NCBI GenBank assembly: GCA_039989895.1 | Contig: JBDXGY010000001.1 | Coordinates: 1-64,000, forward strand | Origin: Hyphomicrobiales bacterium | GTDB taxonomy: Bacteria; Pseudomonadota; Alphaproteobacteria; Rhizobiales; JACESI01 | Length of the DNA stretch: 64,000 nucleotides | Reading direction: 5' to 3' | In this document: piece after piece, positions 7,639 through 16,990 of the stretch | Layout of the letters: each line of letters starts with the position of its first letter | Numbering within the stretch: position 1 is the first letter of the stretch | The notes under the pieces: generated by a model | What the model saw: only the letters and a program-made list of their open reading frames with translations | The model's database searches: none | What the model was told of the DNA's origin: nothing | Program-made: the position numbers and the translations under genes

Positions 7639-9252
7639 ATGCACACTCTAGAAGCGGACTATATTATCGTTGGCGCAGGGTCTGCCGGCTGTGTTTTGGC
7701 TAACAGGTTAAGTGCCAATCCGAGAAATAGAGTAATTCTGCTTGAGGCGGGCCCAAGAGATTGGAACCCTTGGATCCATATACCAGTGGGATATTTCAAA
7801 ACCATACACGATCCTTCTATCGACTGGTGTTATAAAACCGAACCAGACCCCGGCTTAAACGGGCGTTCAATCGAATGGCCGCGCGGAAAGGTTTTGGGTG
7901 GCTCATCATCATTAAACGGCCTTCTATATGTTCGCGGCCAAGCTCAAGATTACGACCGCTGGCAACAGATGGGCAACAAAGGCTGGGGTTGGGATAATGT
8001 TTTACCTTTGTTTAAACGCAGTGAGAACAACGAGCGCGGCGCAGATGAATACCACGGGAACAAAGGTCCCTTGTCTGTTTCAAACATGCGTATCCAGCGG
8101 CCTATTGTAGATTCATGGGTCGCCGCAGCACAAGCGGCAGGGTACAAATACAATCCAGATTACAATGGTGCCGATCAAGAAGGTGTTGGCTTTTTTCAAT
8201 TGACGAGCCGAAATGGCCGCCGTTGCAGCGCTGCTGTTGCCTATCTTAATCCTGTTAAAAGCAGAGATAACCTGCAAATAATCACCAATGCGCAAGTAGA
8301 AAAAATCGTGATCGAAAACAAGCGCGCCACCGCTGTCACCTATAAAGATAAAAGCGGCAAGCTGCATAGGGTCCAGGCTAATCGTGAGATTATCCTGTCC
8401 GGCGGCTCTATTAATTCCCCTCAGCTTCTAATGCTGTCTGGCGTGGGAGAAGCCAAGCAATTAAAAGAGCATGGCATCAAGGTTGAGCATGACCTCAGCG
8501 GTGTAGGTAAAAACATGCAAGACCACCTACAAGCTCGTCTGGTTTATAAATGCAACGAGCCTACATTGAATGACGAGATCAACTCATTGTTTGGAAAAGC
8601 AAAAATCGGGTTGAAATATTTGATGTTTCGCGCAGGACCAATGACAATGGCGGCCAGCCTTGCCACGGGTTTCATGAAAACACGACCAGAATTAGAGACC
8701 CCTGATATTCAATTCCATGTCCAGCCGCTGTCTGCTGAAAACCCAGGGAAAGGAGCTGATAAGTTCTCCGCCTTCACAATGTCAGTTTGTCAGCTGCGCC
8801 CTGAAAGCCGAGGAGAAATCCGCCTCAAATCATCTGACCCTAAAGCCTATCCGAAAATTATTCCCAATTACCTTTCAACGGAAACTGATTGCCGAACAGC
8901 CGTTGCGGGCGTCAATATTGCGAGAAAAATTGCAAAACACGCGCCGCTTGATTCTAAAATTTCTGAAGAATTCCGGCCCCATTCTGATCTCGACATCAAT
9001 GACTATGATGCGACATTAGATTGGGTGCGCAACAACACGGCGTCCATCTATCATCCTACAGGAACCTGCAAAATGGGTTCTGATAGTGCCGCAGTCGTTG
9101 ACGCGCGCCTGCGCGTGCATGGTATTCAAGGTTTGCGTGTAGCAGATTGTTCAATCATGCCAGAAATTGTATCCGGCAACACCAATGCACCAGCAATCAT
9201 GATTGGCGAAAAAGCGAGTGAACTTATACTTGAGGATCAAAAAAGCGTCTGA
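7639..9252 (+). CDS. GMC-family FAD-dependent oxidoreductase (choline/alcohol dehydrogenase-like)
   Basis: A 537-residue flavoprotein. The N-terminus carries the dinucleotide-binding fold DYIIVGAGSAGCVLANRL at residues 6-23. The GMC signature GKVLGGSSSLNGLLYVRG follows around residue 85, and the C-terminus has SIYHPTGTCKMG and SGNTNAPAIMIGEKA with the active-site histidine and asparagine. The family oxidises alcohols such as choline, glucose or polyethylene glycol. The frame is open from 7555, but the ATG at 7639 has GGAG ten bases upstream and begins right at the FAD domain. The longer form would also translate through the palindrome. Divergence from a TRAP operon with iclR suggests it oxidises the imported substrate. 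Confidence 0.9.
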   Translation: MHTLEADYIIVGAGSAGCVLANRLSANPRNRVILLEAGPRDWNPWIHIPVGYFKTIHDPSIDWCYKTEPDPGLNGRSIEWPRGKVLGGSSSLNGLLYVRGQAQDYDRWQQMGNKGWGWDNVLPLFKRSENNERGADEYHGNKGPLSVSNMRIQRPIVDSWVAAAQAAGYKYNPDYNGADQEGVGFFQLTSRNGRRCSAAVAYLNPVKSRDNLQIITNAQVEKIVIENKRATAVTYKDKSGKLHRVQANREIILSGGSINSPQLLMLSGVGEAKQLKEHGIKVEHDLSGVGKNMQDHLQARLVYKCNEPTLNDEINSLFGKAKIGLKYLMFRAGPMTMAASLATGFMKTRPELETPDIQFHVQPLSAENPGKGADKFSAFTMSVCQLRPESRGEIRLKSSDPKAYPKIIPNYLSTETDCRTAVAGVNIARKIAKHAPLDSKISEEFRPHSDLDINDYDATLDWVRNNTASIYHPTGTCKMGSDSAAVVDARLRVHGIQGLRVADCSIMPEIVSGNTNAPAIMIGEKASELILEDQKSV

Positions 9253-9309
9253 CTTATAATCAATCGCCTCGATATTCAAAACAATTAGCCCCGTTCATAT
9301 TCCAAAAAA

Positions 9310-9338
9310 AGCGCCCCTCCACACTGTGAAGGGGCGCT
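9310..9338 (-). terminator. Rho-independent terminator of the 9365-10837 gene
   Basis: Nine-base arms (AGCGCCCCT and AGGGGCGCT) surround an 11-base loop. Read on the minus strand, the stem is followed by a run of seven T. It sits 27 bases after the stop of the VWA gene. On the plus strand no T-run follows, so it probably serves the minus strand only. Confidence 0.8.
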
Positions 9339-9364
9339 AGAATTATCGGTCTTGCTTGGCTTTT

Positions 9365-10837
9365 TTAGTTGACCAAAAGTATTTGAAGTTCTCTTGCAAT
9401 AATATCTTGGAATGCAGTAGCAAGGTTTGCATTTGATGACGCCGAGTAATAGAAGGGGCCTTCGCCTACTACATATTCCGTTCCAGCCGGCACTTCTGTC
9501 GCACAATCTTCAAGCATTTGGTTCGCAGTATTTCCTGTGCCGAAGGCAATCGTATAAACCTGAATATTGTGATCTCTTTCTTTAGCTAAGTCACAAAACT
9601 CCAATGCGGCTCTTCTCGATTGTGTTCTTCGTTGTGTTGCAGCAGTGATAAACGACGTTCTATTTCTGCCATTTCTGATGATATCAGCATCCTGGAAAGC
9701 TGCATTAAACTCACCATCGGTCATAATAACAAGAACTTTACGAACATCCGTGTCACCATAATTAGCCGGCTTTGACTCTTCTGCCCAAAAATCTTGCCAA
9801 TTCTCAGACAAAAGATTGAAGCCCCAATTGATACCCATATGACCGCCAGTTGCACCATCAGCAATCAAGCTATTGATATCAGCAATCAGATCATCACGAT
9901 TATTTGTCAAAGGACGCAAAGGTGTTAGTGGGCAAGGATCGGTTCTAAAGCCTTGAATGTCACCGCCACCTCGGTCGCTAGGTGTTTCTAGCAATAAAAT
10001 GCCGTCTGTTTCGTAGCGTCTGTTCGTATTAGAATTACCTTCTGAAGGAGCAACATCGCTATACGCATTAACGCCTTCACGCTCGGTCACACATTCATTG
10101 CGGGCAAAGCGGTCGCTTGTTGAATTAATACCAACAGCCTTTGTATGATAATCCTCGCCAATATTAACAGACGTCGCATAAGGCACCAAGCCAACGCGCA
10201 CGCGATCATCATTGAGACCCGGTCTCCCGTCCAAACCTGCTGGCAAAAGAATATTCAAACTATTGAGCATCGATTCCTGCAATGCTTCAAGTCTTGTATC
10301 AGTCTCACCTGGCAGTCGACTACCCATTGAACCGGTCACATCCAATACAAAGGAAAATTCAATATTTTCAGTCGCTCCTGGAGCTCCAGAGAAAGCGGCT
10401 GTAGAATCAAGCGGCGCATTAAAATGACGTAAACCATACAGCCCAGCAAAAAGAGTTGGAACGTTAAGATCAACTGTAGTGCTGATACTCGAAGTATCCG
10501 GATCCACTTGGACAGCAAAATTGCTCACATCAAGAGTACCACCAGTGCCATCGGCCTCAACACCGTAGCTGCTCATATTAAGTGTAAAGAATTCCAAGGC
10601 TCGCGCCTCAACCTCGTGAGGTTCAATCTCACCACGTGAAATTCCACCAGCAACTGCTAAGCTTGCGCTATCCAATGCCTGTGTTGTGGCCTGACGCGCC
10701 TCTCTATATATGGAATAATCAACAGCGCCCCCAATGGCGGCCGTAAAAAACGGCACTGACGCCGCAGCAAGAATAGCCATATTCCCGCTCCGATTTCCAA
10801 TAAAGCTTTTGAGGTATGATTTAAAAAGATTAGACAT
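9365..10837 (-). CDS. TadG-like membrane-anchored von Willebrand factor A protein
   Basis: A 490-residue protein. The N-terminus has the TadE/TadG-type anchor: a short basic segment, then GNMAILAAASVPFFTAAIGG and the AVDYS motif (about residues 18-45). From about residue 150 there is a VWA domain opening with FVLDVTGSMGS, a MIDAS site in the DxTxS form instead of the commoner DxSxS, and a later VIMTDGEFN. The ATG at 10837 has GGAGA about eight bases upstream and is preferred over an upstream start at 10882. TadG proteins belong to Flp/Tad pilus systems, but no tad ATPase, secretin or pilin gene is in the window. A paralogue lies divergently at 11100. Confidence 0.85.
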   Translation of the reverse strand: MSNLFKSYLKSFIGNRSGNMAILAAASVPFFTAAIGGAVDYSIYREARQATTQALDSASLAVAGGISRGEIEPHEVEARALEFFTLNMSSYGVEADGTGGTLDVSNFAVQVDPDTSSISTTVDLNVPTLFAGLYGLRHFNAPLDSTAAFSGAPGATENIEFSFVLDVTGSMGSRLPGETDTRLEALQESMLNSLNILLPAGLDGRPGLNDDRVRVGLVPYATSVNIGEDYHTKAVGINSTSDRFARNECVTEREGVNAYSDVAPSEGNSNTNRRYETDGILLLETPSDRGGGDIQGFRTDPCPLTPLRPLTNNRDDLIADINSLIADGATGGHMGINWGFNLLSENWQDFWAEESKPANYGDTDVRKVLVIMTDGEFNAAFQDADIIRNGRNRTSFITAATQRRTQSRRAALEFCDLAKERDHNIQVYTIAFGTGNTANQMLEDCATEVPAGTEYVVGEGPFYYSASSNANLATAFQDIIARELQILLVN

Positions 10838-10974
10838 TAGAGAGTCTCCAAAAAAAGCATCAACATGAATACAATAAAACATGCTCTAATATAAATTTCA
10901 ATTGAATTGCTTTTTACTAGTTATCTATTTTATTCATTAAATATTATAAATATTCATATATATTTTACTTATCA

Positions 10975-11035
10975 TTAACCATAATATAGAATTAATATTC
11001 TATAAACTATTACATAGAGTTCATATGGAATTCTA
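10975..11035. promoter_or_regulatory. Operator-like dyads between the divergent VWA genes
   Basis: The very AT-rich intergenic region holds an inverted repeat TATAGAAT-N4-ATTCTATA (10985-11004) and a second, imperfect one TAGAGTTC-N5-GAATTCTA (11015-11035) with related half-sites. A TTAACCAT octamer at 10975-10982 matches the CtrA half-site of alphaproteobacteria. Palindromes arise easily in such AT-rich DNA, so the assignment is tentative. Confidence 0.35.
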
Positions 11036-11099
11036 CAAACTAAATATAATATATTGCAACTAAATATAGCCGAGCTAAATCAAAAAATGAGATTGATAA

Positions 11100-12896
11100 A
11101 TGTTTAAACCCATCTTGCATAAGAAAAAAATCAACAGTTTTGCCAAAGATGATAGAGGATCATTTGCTATACTCTTTGGACTTTTGGCTGTTATCACGAT
11201 CTTCACGGCCGGCGCTGGTATAGACTACACCCTCGCTATTAACGAGCAAAATCGCATTCAAAAAGCCGTTGATGCTGCGGTTCTTTCAGGCGCAGCACAA
11301 AGCCAAAATCTGCTGACCGACGATGAAATTGAACAAGCCGCTTTAGAAGCTTTCAACATCAATTATCAAACATCTCAAGGAGCAACAATTAGCCCTCCTC
11401 CTCAATTTAATTATAATCCGACCACAAGACAACTTATCGGAACAGTGACAGGAAATATAGAAACCACATTGACGAAAGTTCTAGGCTTCCAAACAATTGA
11501 TCTTCGCGCAGACGCAACAGCACAACTTGGTATTGTTCAGGTAGAATATGTTCTGGCAATAGACCAATCTGGCTCGATGCGAAGCAACGGTAGGCAAGAT
11601 GCATTAGAAGACGGTTTGCAAACATTTGGCAACGTTCTAGCAAACAGCCTTCAGTTTGGAAGTGAGGCATATATCGGAGTTGTGCCATGGCAAACGACGG
11701 TCAACATTGGACCACAAAGACGAAGCGCAGTATTTGGACTCGACAGACCTCAAACTAGCGGATTGATAACACCTCTGAATAATAATGCAGACGACCCTAA
11801 TAATCTTGAATTTTCCGCGAGTACTCGGCGTGAAAACGTTTTACGTGCTCTTTCTACCTTCAACTTCAATACACAAGGGTATAGCGGATATGACAGCAAC
11901 ACCACGCTAGCCGAATTGGACGCCACTACTTTTAATGGCCCGACACAAGGCTCCCCAAACATCAATCCGTCAGATTATCCGGATTTATCATGGCGTGGTT
12001 GTGTTATGGCCCGTGATGTTGATGCGACTTTCGATATTGATCCAAATCAAAACATGGCTGATTATGCGGATACGGATGCCAGCGCCAATCTAGCAGCACC
12101 ACTAAGCGTCTTGAGAACTCCTGATACAGACGATGACAAGTTTAGAGTCTTCTATCAACCGCCGGGCTGGGGTACAAACGGGCTAGTGAACAACTGGCTG
12201 CCATTTGGCAATGATACCGAAACTCAAGACTCATCAACAAGAAATCCAAATCTTGGCTGCATTCGTCAAGAAATGAGTTATTTGAAAAGCCTTGCATCTG
12301 GTTCAAATAACATTCTGTCCGCTACGATCGCTGGGCTAGATCCAGACGATGATGTATCGGCTCACACAGATACGAGCCTTGGCATGCTTTGGGCTTTGCG
12401 AATGCTTGACCCGGCATGGCGTTCATTTTGGGACGACCCAGCACTACCAGCACTACCAGCTGACGTGCCGGCTTCTCTAACATCAGCTGACCCTGTGAGA
12501 AAAGTCATTATCCTACTCACAGATGGCCGCAATGGCATCGGCAGCAACACTTTGCCTGAAACTCGCTCAGCCTATGGGGATGCAAGTGAGACACTAGATT
12601 CAAGCTTGACCGTCAATAATGGCACAACACGTAATCGAGCAACCGATATATTGAATCTGCGAACATTAAAGCTTTGCCAGCTTGCAAAAAATAGAGGAAT
12701 TGAAGTCTACACAATAGGCCTCGATTTAAATTCTGGAAATTCAAATATTCAAGAATCGGTTGATATGCTCGATCATTGCGCAAGCGAGCCGAACGCCATC
12801 GTTCCTGACTATTCAATTCTTGCAACGCCGACAAATCTAGAGGCTGCTTTCTCCTCAATTGCAAGACAAGATGCACAAGTTCTTCTGACGGAGTAA
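11100..12896 (+). CDS. TadG-like membrane-anchored von Willebrand factor A protein (paralogue)
   Basis: A 598-residue protein with the same architecture as its divergent neighbour. A TadE/G-type membrane anchor comes first (DDRGSFAILFGLLAVITIF, then AGAGIDYT, about residues 18-45). A VWA domain begins near residue 150 with YVLAIDQSGSMRS, a canonical DxSxS MIDAS motif, and contains ILLTDGRNG. A long insert of about 250 residues, rich in Asp, Asn and Thr, separates the MIDAS strand from the later VWA strands. It is presumably exposed in the periplasm or at the surface. A role in pilus assembly or adhesion is inferred from TadG relatives. It is followed by a strong terminator. Confidence 0.85.
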   Translation: MFKPILHKKKINSFAKDDRGSFAILFGLLAVITIFTAGAGIDYTLAINEQNRIQKAVDAAVLSGAAQSQNLLTDDEIEQAALEAFNINYQTSQGATISPPPQFNYNPTTRQLIGTVTGNIETTLTKVLGFQTIDLRADATAQLGIVQVEYVLAIDQSGSMRSNGRQDALEDGLQTFGNVLANSLQFGSEAYIGVVPWQTTVNIGPQRRSAVFGLDRPQTSGLITPLNNNADDPNNLEFSASTRRENVLRALSTFNFNTQGYSGYDSNTTLAELDATTFNGPTQGSPNINPSDYPDLSWRGCVMARDVDATFDIDPNQNMADYADTDASANLAAPLSVLRTPDTDDDKFRVFYQPPGWGTNGLVNNWLPFGNDTETQDSSTRNPNLGCIRQEMSYLKSLASGSNNILSATIAGLDPDDDVSAHTDTSLGMLWALRMLDPAWRSFWDDPALPALPADVPASLTSADPVRKVIILLTDGRNGIGSNTLPETRSAYGDASETLDSSLTVNNGTTRNRATDILNLRTLKLCQLAKNRGIEVYTIGLDLNSGNSNIQESVDMLDHCASEPNAIVPDYSILATPTNLEAAFSSIARQDAQVLLTE

Positions 12897-12911
12897 AATC
12901 AAGATAAACAA

Positions 12912-12948
12912 AAAATCCCCCTGTGATCTATGATCGCAGGGGGATTTT
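12912..12948. terminator. Bidirectional terminator between the VWA gene and acs
   Basis: A 17-pair stem with one T-G wobble and a three-base loop, with A-rich and T-rich flanks on both sides. It lies between two convergent genes, ending at 12896 (plus) and 12976 (minus), and should serve both. Confidence 0.88.
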
Positions 12949-12975
12949 ATTTTCACTAAGCGAAAAACAGAAATA

Positions 12976-14931
12976 TCAACTCGTTTTATTCTGCCTGTTC
13001 TCAATCAGGTCATCCACGACCGACGGATCAGCCAGCGTTGATGTATCGCCAAGACTTCCAAAATCATCCTCAGCAATTTTACGCAAAATACGCCGCATGA
13101 TTTTGCCTGAACGTGTCTTTGGCAAACCTGGCGCAAATTGGATCGCATCCGGTGAGGCAATAGGTCCGATCTCTGAGCGCACATGATTGCGCAGCTCTTT
13201 TTTCAAGTCATCGCTTGACTCAACACCTGCCATCAAAGTGACATAGCAATAGATGCCCTGCCCTTTGATATCATGCGGATAACCAACAACGGCACTCTCT
13301 GACACAGCCGCATGCGCCACAAGAGCACTTTCAACTTCAGCGGTTCCCATGCGGTGGCCTGACACATTGATCACATCATCCACACGACCAGTAATCCAAT
13401 AATAGCCATCCTCATCGCGCTTGCAGCCGTCACCGGTGAAATACTTACCTTTATAGGTTGAGAAATATGTCTGCACAAAACGCTCATGATCACCATAAAC
13501 CGTGCGCATCTGACCTGGCCATGAATCCGTGACACACAAATTACCTGACACCGCCCCTTCTAGAGAGGCTCCTTCATTATCAACCAACTCAAGCTGAACC
13601 CCGAAAAACGGGAAGGTAGCAGAACCTGGCTTCAAATCGGTCGCGCCGGGCAATGGTGTAATCATATGGCCACCTGTTTCCGTTTGCCAGAATGTATCGA
13701 CAATCGGACAGCGCTCATCACCGACCACTTTATAATACCATTCCCACGCTTCTGGATTAATCGGCTCACCGACAGAACCCAAAATCCGCAAAGAAGACCG
13801 CGATGTGGATTTAACAGGTTCATCGCCGCCCTGCATCAAGGCACGGATCGCGGTCGGCGCTGTGTAGAACTGATTGACCTGATGTTTGTCACAAACCTCC
13901 CAAAACCGCGCATTAGTCGGATAATTAGGCACACCTTCAAACATCAAAGTGACGGCACCGTTCGCAAGCGGTCCATAAACGATGTAAGAGTGACCCGTCA
14001 CCCAGCCCACATCGGCCGTGCACCAATAAATATCACCATCTTTATAATCAAACACATATTCATGGGTCATCGCGGCCCAGACGAGATAGCCGCCTGTAGT
14101 ATGCAAAACCCCTTTTGGTTTGCCCGTTGATCCTGAGGTATAAAGAATGAAAAGCGGATCTTCCGCGTTCATTTCTTCTGGCGGACACTCTGTTGAAGCC
14201 GCAGCCGTTACTTCATGGTACCAAACATCACGACCTGCTTCCCAGTTGACGGCACCTTTGGTCCGCTCGACAACAAAAACAGTATCAACTTTGTGGCCTT
14301 CTTTTCCTGCAATCGAAATTGCATCATCAACATTCTGCTTCAACGGAATAGATTTGCCACCACGAAGTCCCTCGTCGGCGGTAATGATGACGGTCGATTC
14401 ACAGCCGACAAGCCGATCAGCCAAAGCATCTGGCGAGAACCCGCCAAAAACAATAGAATGCACAGCACCAATGCGCGTACACGCAAGCATCGCATAAGCC
14501 GCTTCAGGAATCATCGGCATATAAAGCGTAACACGGTCGCCTTTTTTAACCCCTTGAGCCTTCATCGCATTGGATAAGCGGCACACATGTTCATGAAGCT
14601 CGTTATAGGTGATATGCGCATCATCCGCTGGGTCATCGCCTTCCCAGATGATGGCTGTCTGATTGCCACGCGTTGCCAAATGACGGTCGATACAATTGGC
14701 CGAGACATTCAAGGTGCCATCTTCAAACCATTTAATAGACACATCAGGATAGTCAAAATTCGTATTTTTCACCTTTGTAAAAGGCTTGATCCAATCCAAG
14801 CGCTTGCCATGCTCGCCCCAAAAAGCATCAGGATTATTGACACTTTCGGCATACATCGCCTCATAGCGCTCTTTATTAACATGAGCACTGGCAGCCAACT
14901 CATCGCTGACCGGATAAATAACTTCAGACAT
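12976..14931 (-). CDS. acs: Acetyl-coenzyme A synthetase
   Basis: A full-length 651-residue acetate-CoA ligase of the ANL family. It makes acetyl-CoA from acetate, ATP and CoA in the cytosol through acetyl-AMP. The P-loop-like motif [12 protein letters not shown] starts at Tyr264, the hinge and adenylate motifs are in [20 protein letters not shown] and [16 protein letters not shown]. The catalytic lysine is Lys610 in RSGKIMRR, the residue acetylated by Pat-type enzymes in relatives. The ATG follows GAGGAGGAATTT, a very strong ribosome binding site. It is transcribed alone. Together with the hydroxybutyrate dehydrogenase and acyl-CoA ligase in the window it feeds the acetyl-CoA pool. Confidence 0.97.
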   Translation of the reverse strand: MSEVIYPVSDELAASAHVNKERYEAMYAESVNNPDAFWGEHGKRLDWIKPFTKVKNTNFDYPDVSIKWFEDGTLNVSANCIDRHLATRGNQTAIIWEGDDPADDAHITYNELHEHVCRLSNAMKAQGVKKGDRVTLYMPMIPEAAYAMLACTRIGAVHSIVFGGFSPDALADRLVGCESTVIITADEGLRGGKSIPLKQNVDDAISIAGKEGHKVDTVFVVERTKGAVNWEAGRDVWYHEVTAAASTECPPEEMNAEDPLFILYTSGSTGKPKGVLHTTGGYLVWAAMTHEYVFDYKDGDIYWCTADVGWVTGHSYIVYGPLANGAVTLMFEGVPNYPTNARFWEVCDKHQVNQFYTAPTAIRALMQGGDEPVKSTSRSSLRILGSVGEPINPEAWEWYYKVVGDERCPIVDTFWQTETGGHMITPLPGATDLKPGSATFPFFGVQLELVDNEGASLEGAVSGNLCVTDSWPGQMRTVYGDHERFVQTYFSTYKGKYFTGDGCKRDEDGYYWITGRVDDVINVSGHRMGTAEVESALVAHAAVSESAVVGYPHDIKGQGIYCYVTLMAGVESSDDLKKELRNHVRSEIGPIASPDAIQFAPGLPKTRSGKIMRRILRKIAEDDFGSLGDTSTLADPSVVDDLIENRQNKTS

Positions 14932-15184
14932 AAATTCCTCCTCGATATCACGCCAATTTGTTGCGCGATCCCTTTTAATTCAAGCTGACCATAATCCCAC
15001 AAAATCGATGCGTCCATTAGACTATGATAGAAAGAAAGCAACGAGGGCTCGTATGCTGCATGTTTACCAACTCTTAATCAACAAAACCAAATCCGGTATA
15101 AACCTTAACAAAATCACACAAATTTTAACTATTTAAGCCCCATATGAGAGGCTTCGTTTTCTTGAAGTTTTGCGGCCAATCATT

Positions 15185-15592
15185 ATGAGTTTTCGCGCGT
15201 TTAAATCAATCGGCCTTATGCTTGTCACAGCGATTTTTCTCGCTGGCTGCGCAAAAGTGCCTGTCGTCAATCTGTTGCTTGCGGGCAAAAAGGACGTACA
15301 TTACAACGACACAAAATCATGTGTTCCTTTGCGGTTAAAACGCGTTATCAATCATACCTCGCGTAAATTTGGAAAAGTGACGGTGAATTCCACCAAACGC
15401 GAAGTCGCAGAGAACCGTCGCAAGGGCGGAGCAAAAAATTCATATCATTTACGTTGTCAGGCTGTTGATTTTACTGTGAAGGGCAAACCCGCAAAAATTA
15501 AAAAATTCCTGAAAAACCACAAAAGTGTGGGCGGTTACAGCTCCTATATCAACCACTACCACATTGACACAGGCCCACGCCGTACTTGGTAG
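15185..15592 (+). CDS. M15-like (DUF882-type) peptidase-fold lipoprotein
   Basis: A protein of 135 residues with a lipoprotein signal (lipobox LAGC near residue 22). The mature domain has the pattern of D-Ala-D-Ala carboxypeptidase-like M15 proteins: YHLRCQAVDFTVKG, with the H and D of the zinc site, and a C-terminal YSSYINHYHIDTGP, with the second histidine. Such proteins probably trim peptidoglycan peptides in the periplasm. The frame is open from a TTG at 15170, but the ATG at 15185 begins a normal signal peptide and is preferred. It is divergent from acs. The enzyme activity is inferred from the motifs. Confidence 0.75.
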   Translation: MSFRAFKSIGLMLVTAIFLAGCAKVPVVNLLLAGKKDVHYNDTKSCVPLRLKRVINHTSRKFGKVTVNSTKREVAENRRKGGAKNSYHLRCQAVDFTVKGKPAKIKKFLKNHKSVGGYSSYINHYHIDTGPRRTW

Positions 15593-15676
15593 TGTATAAA
15601 AACACTGAATCTAGATATAAAGTCGCATAACTTCTTATCTATCATGTTATTTGTTACAAATAACAAAAGGTAGAAC

Positions 15677-16954
15677 ATGCGAAGCCAGACAAAACTCCCT
15701 CAACACCAATTTAGACAACAAGTGCTGGATGAAATCCATACCCGCCCGTTTGAGCCTGTCCGCTCGCCAAGCACCATATTAAAATATGTATTTTGGATCA
15801 CACCAGAAATCGATGCAATCGCCACGTTGAATAACTGGTGTAACGCCCGCAATCTAAAAAAACCGGATGACGGCGAGCGAAGGCATCTGTGGAGTGATGG
15901 ATCAGCTCAGCTTATCTTTGAAGCACACACGGAGTTTGTGACATTAACCTGGATAGGAGACAGCAAACACATACCAGAATCCGATCCCTTTTCCGTGTTC
16001 GGTGGACCGGCACCTGTTATGGGATTGCTCATCAATGCTGTGCGCATTGATATTCGAAAATTCGGTGAAAAAGATGGCGACGCAGATGATACGGGCACGC
16101 TGGACCTTCACGATTTTAATCCAAACTCTTTATGTGTTTCAAAATGTATGAACGGCAAAGCCCAAGTAGCGAGTGATTTCCGTCAAGACGAATTCGGCCT
16201 GACACGATTTTTAATCATCGATATGGGTATGCGGGCCATCATCTGTGGCGCATTGGTGCGCCGGTTAAGTGAGATCGAAACCTACCGTGCAGTTGCGCTT
16301 CTTGGTCTGCCTGAGGCCCAGCGGGCAGGACCAATAGTCAATAGCTTGGAAAAAGAGTTAGGCGAGATATTCACTGAACTCAACACAAAGAAAACAACGC
16401 AAGAAAACCAAAATATACTCAATCAACTCTATCGCATTGCTATGGACCTTGAAACCTTGACAATTGACAGTCAATTTCGCTTTGCCGCAAGCCGTGCCTA
16501 CCATGGTATTGTTGAAAAAAGATTGGAAGCAATCGGCGAAGAAGATCATCTTGATTATGTGACCTTAAAAACATTCCTACTCAAACGAACAACACCCGCC
16601 ATCCAAACCTGCGACGCGATTGAACAACGTCAAAATGCTCTAGCCGAGAAAATTACCCGCGCTTCAGATCTTTTAAGGACACAGCTTGATCTCGATCTTC
16701 AAGCCCAAAATCAAGGGCTATTAAAAGCACTGAATGAACGATCAGAAATGCAATACCGGTTGCAACAAACCGTTGAAGGCCTCTCTGTGGTCGCCATCAG
16801 TTATTATGCCGTCAGCCTTTTATATTATATCTTCAAAGGCGTTGCCGCCCCATTAGGCTTGTCGACAAACATGTTAGTCGCTTTATCGGTTCCCGTTATC
16901 GCTGCCCTTGTCTGGTTTGCTATCCGGCGCATTCAAAAAGGGCATCACGATTAA
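15677..16954 (+). CDS. DUF3422 family membrane-anchored protein
   Basis: A 425-residue protein matching the DUF3422 family, which is widespread in alphaproteobacteria and of unknown function. The opening (QQVLDEIHTRPFEPVRSP) is characteristic. The long middle part is soluble, with helical segments around residues 215-370. Two hydrophobic helices lie at about 375-397 and 400-418 near the C-terminus, so the body should face the cytoplasm with a tail anchor. AAAGG eight bases before the ATG supports the start. It follows the M15-like lipoprotein by 84 bases on the same strand and could be co-transcribed. No function can be assigned. Confidence 0.85.
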   Translation: MRSQTKLPQHQFRQQVLDEIHTRPFEPVRSPSTILKYVFWITPEIDAIATLNNWCNARNLKKPDDGERRHLWSDGSAQLIFEAHTEFVTLTWIGDSKHIPESDPFSVFGGPAPVMGLLINAVRIDIRKFGEKDGDADDTGTLDLHDFNPNSLCVSKCMNGKAQVASDFRQDEFGLTRFLIIDMGMRAIICGALVRRLSEIETYRAVALLGLPEAQRAGPIVNSLEKELGEIFTELNTKKTTQENQNILNQLYRIAMDLETLTIDSQFRFAASRAYHGIVEKRLEAIGEEDHLDYVTLKTFLLKRTTPAIQTCDAIEQRQNALAEKITRASDLLRTQLDLDLQAQNQGLLKALNERSEMQYRLQQTVEGLSVVAISYYAVSLLYYIFKGVAAPLGLSTNMLVALSVPVIAALVWFAIRRIQKGHHD

Positions 16955-16990
16955 CGCTATTCATAGGCGCTAAGAAACAACTTCGGGGCG

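Noticed and set aside
13666-14130. A 154-codon plus-strand frame inside acs
   Set aside because: It lies wholly opposite the conserved acetyl-CoA synthetase core and lacks features of a gene.
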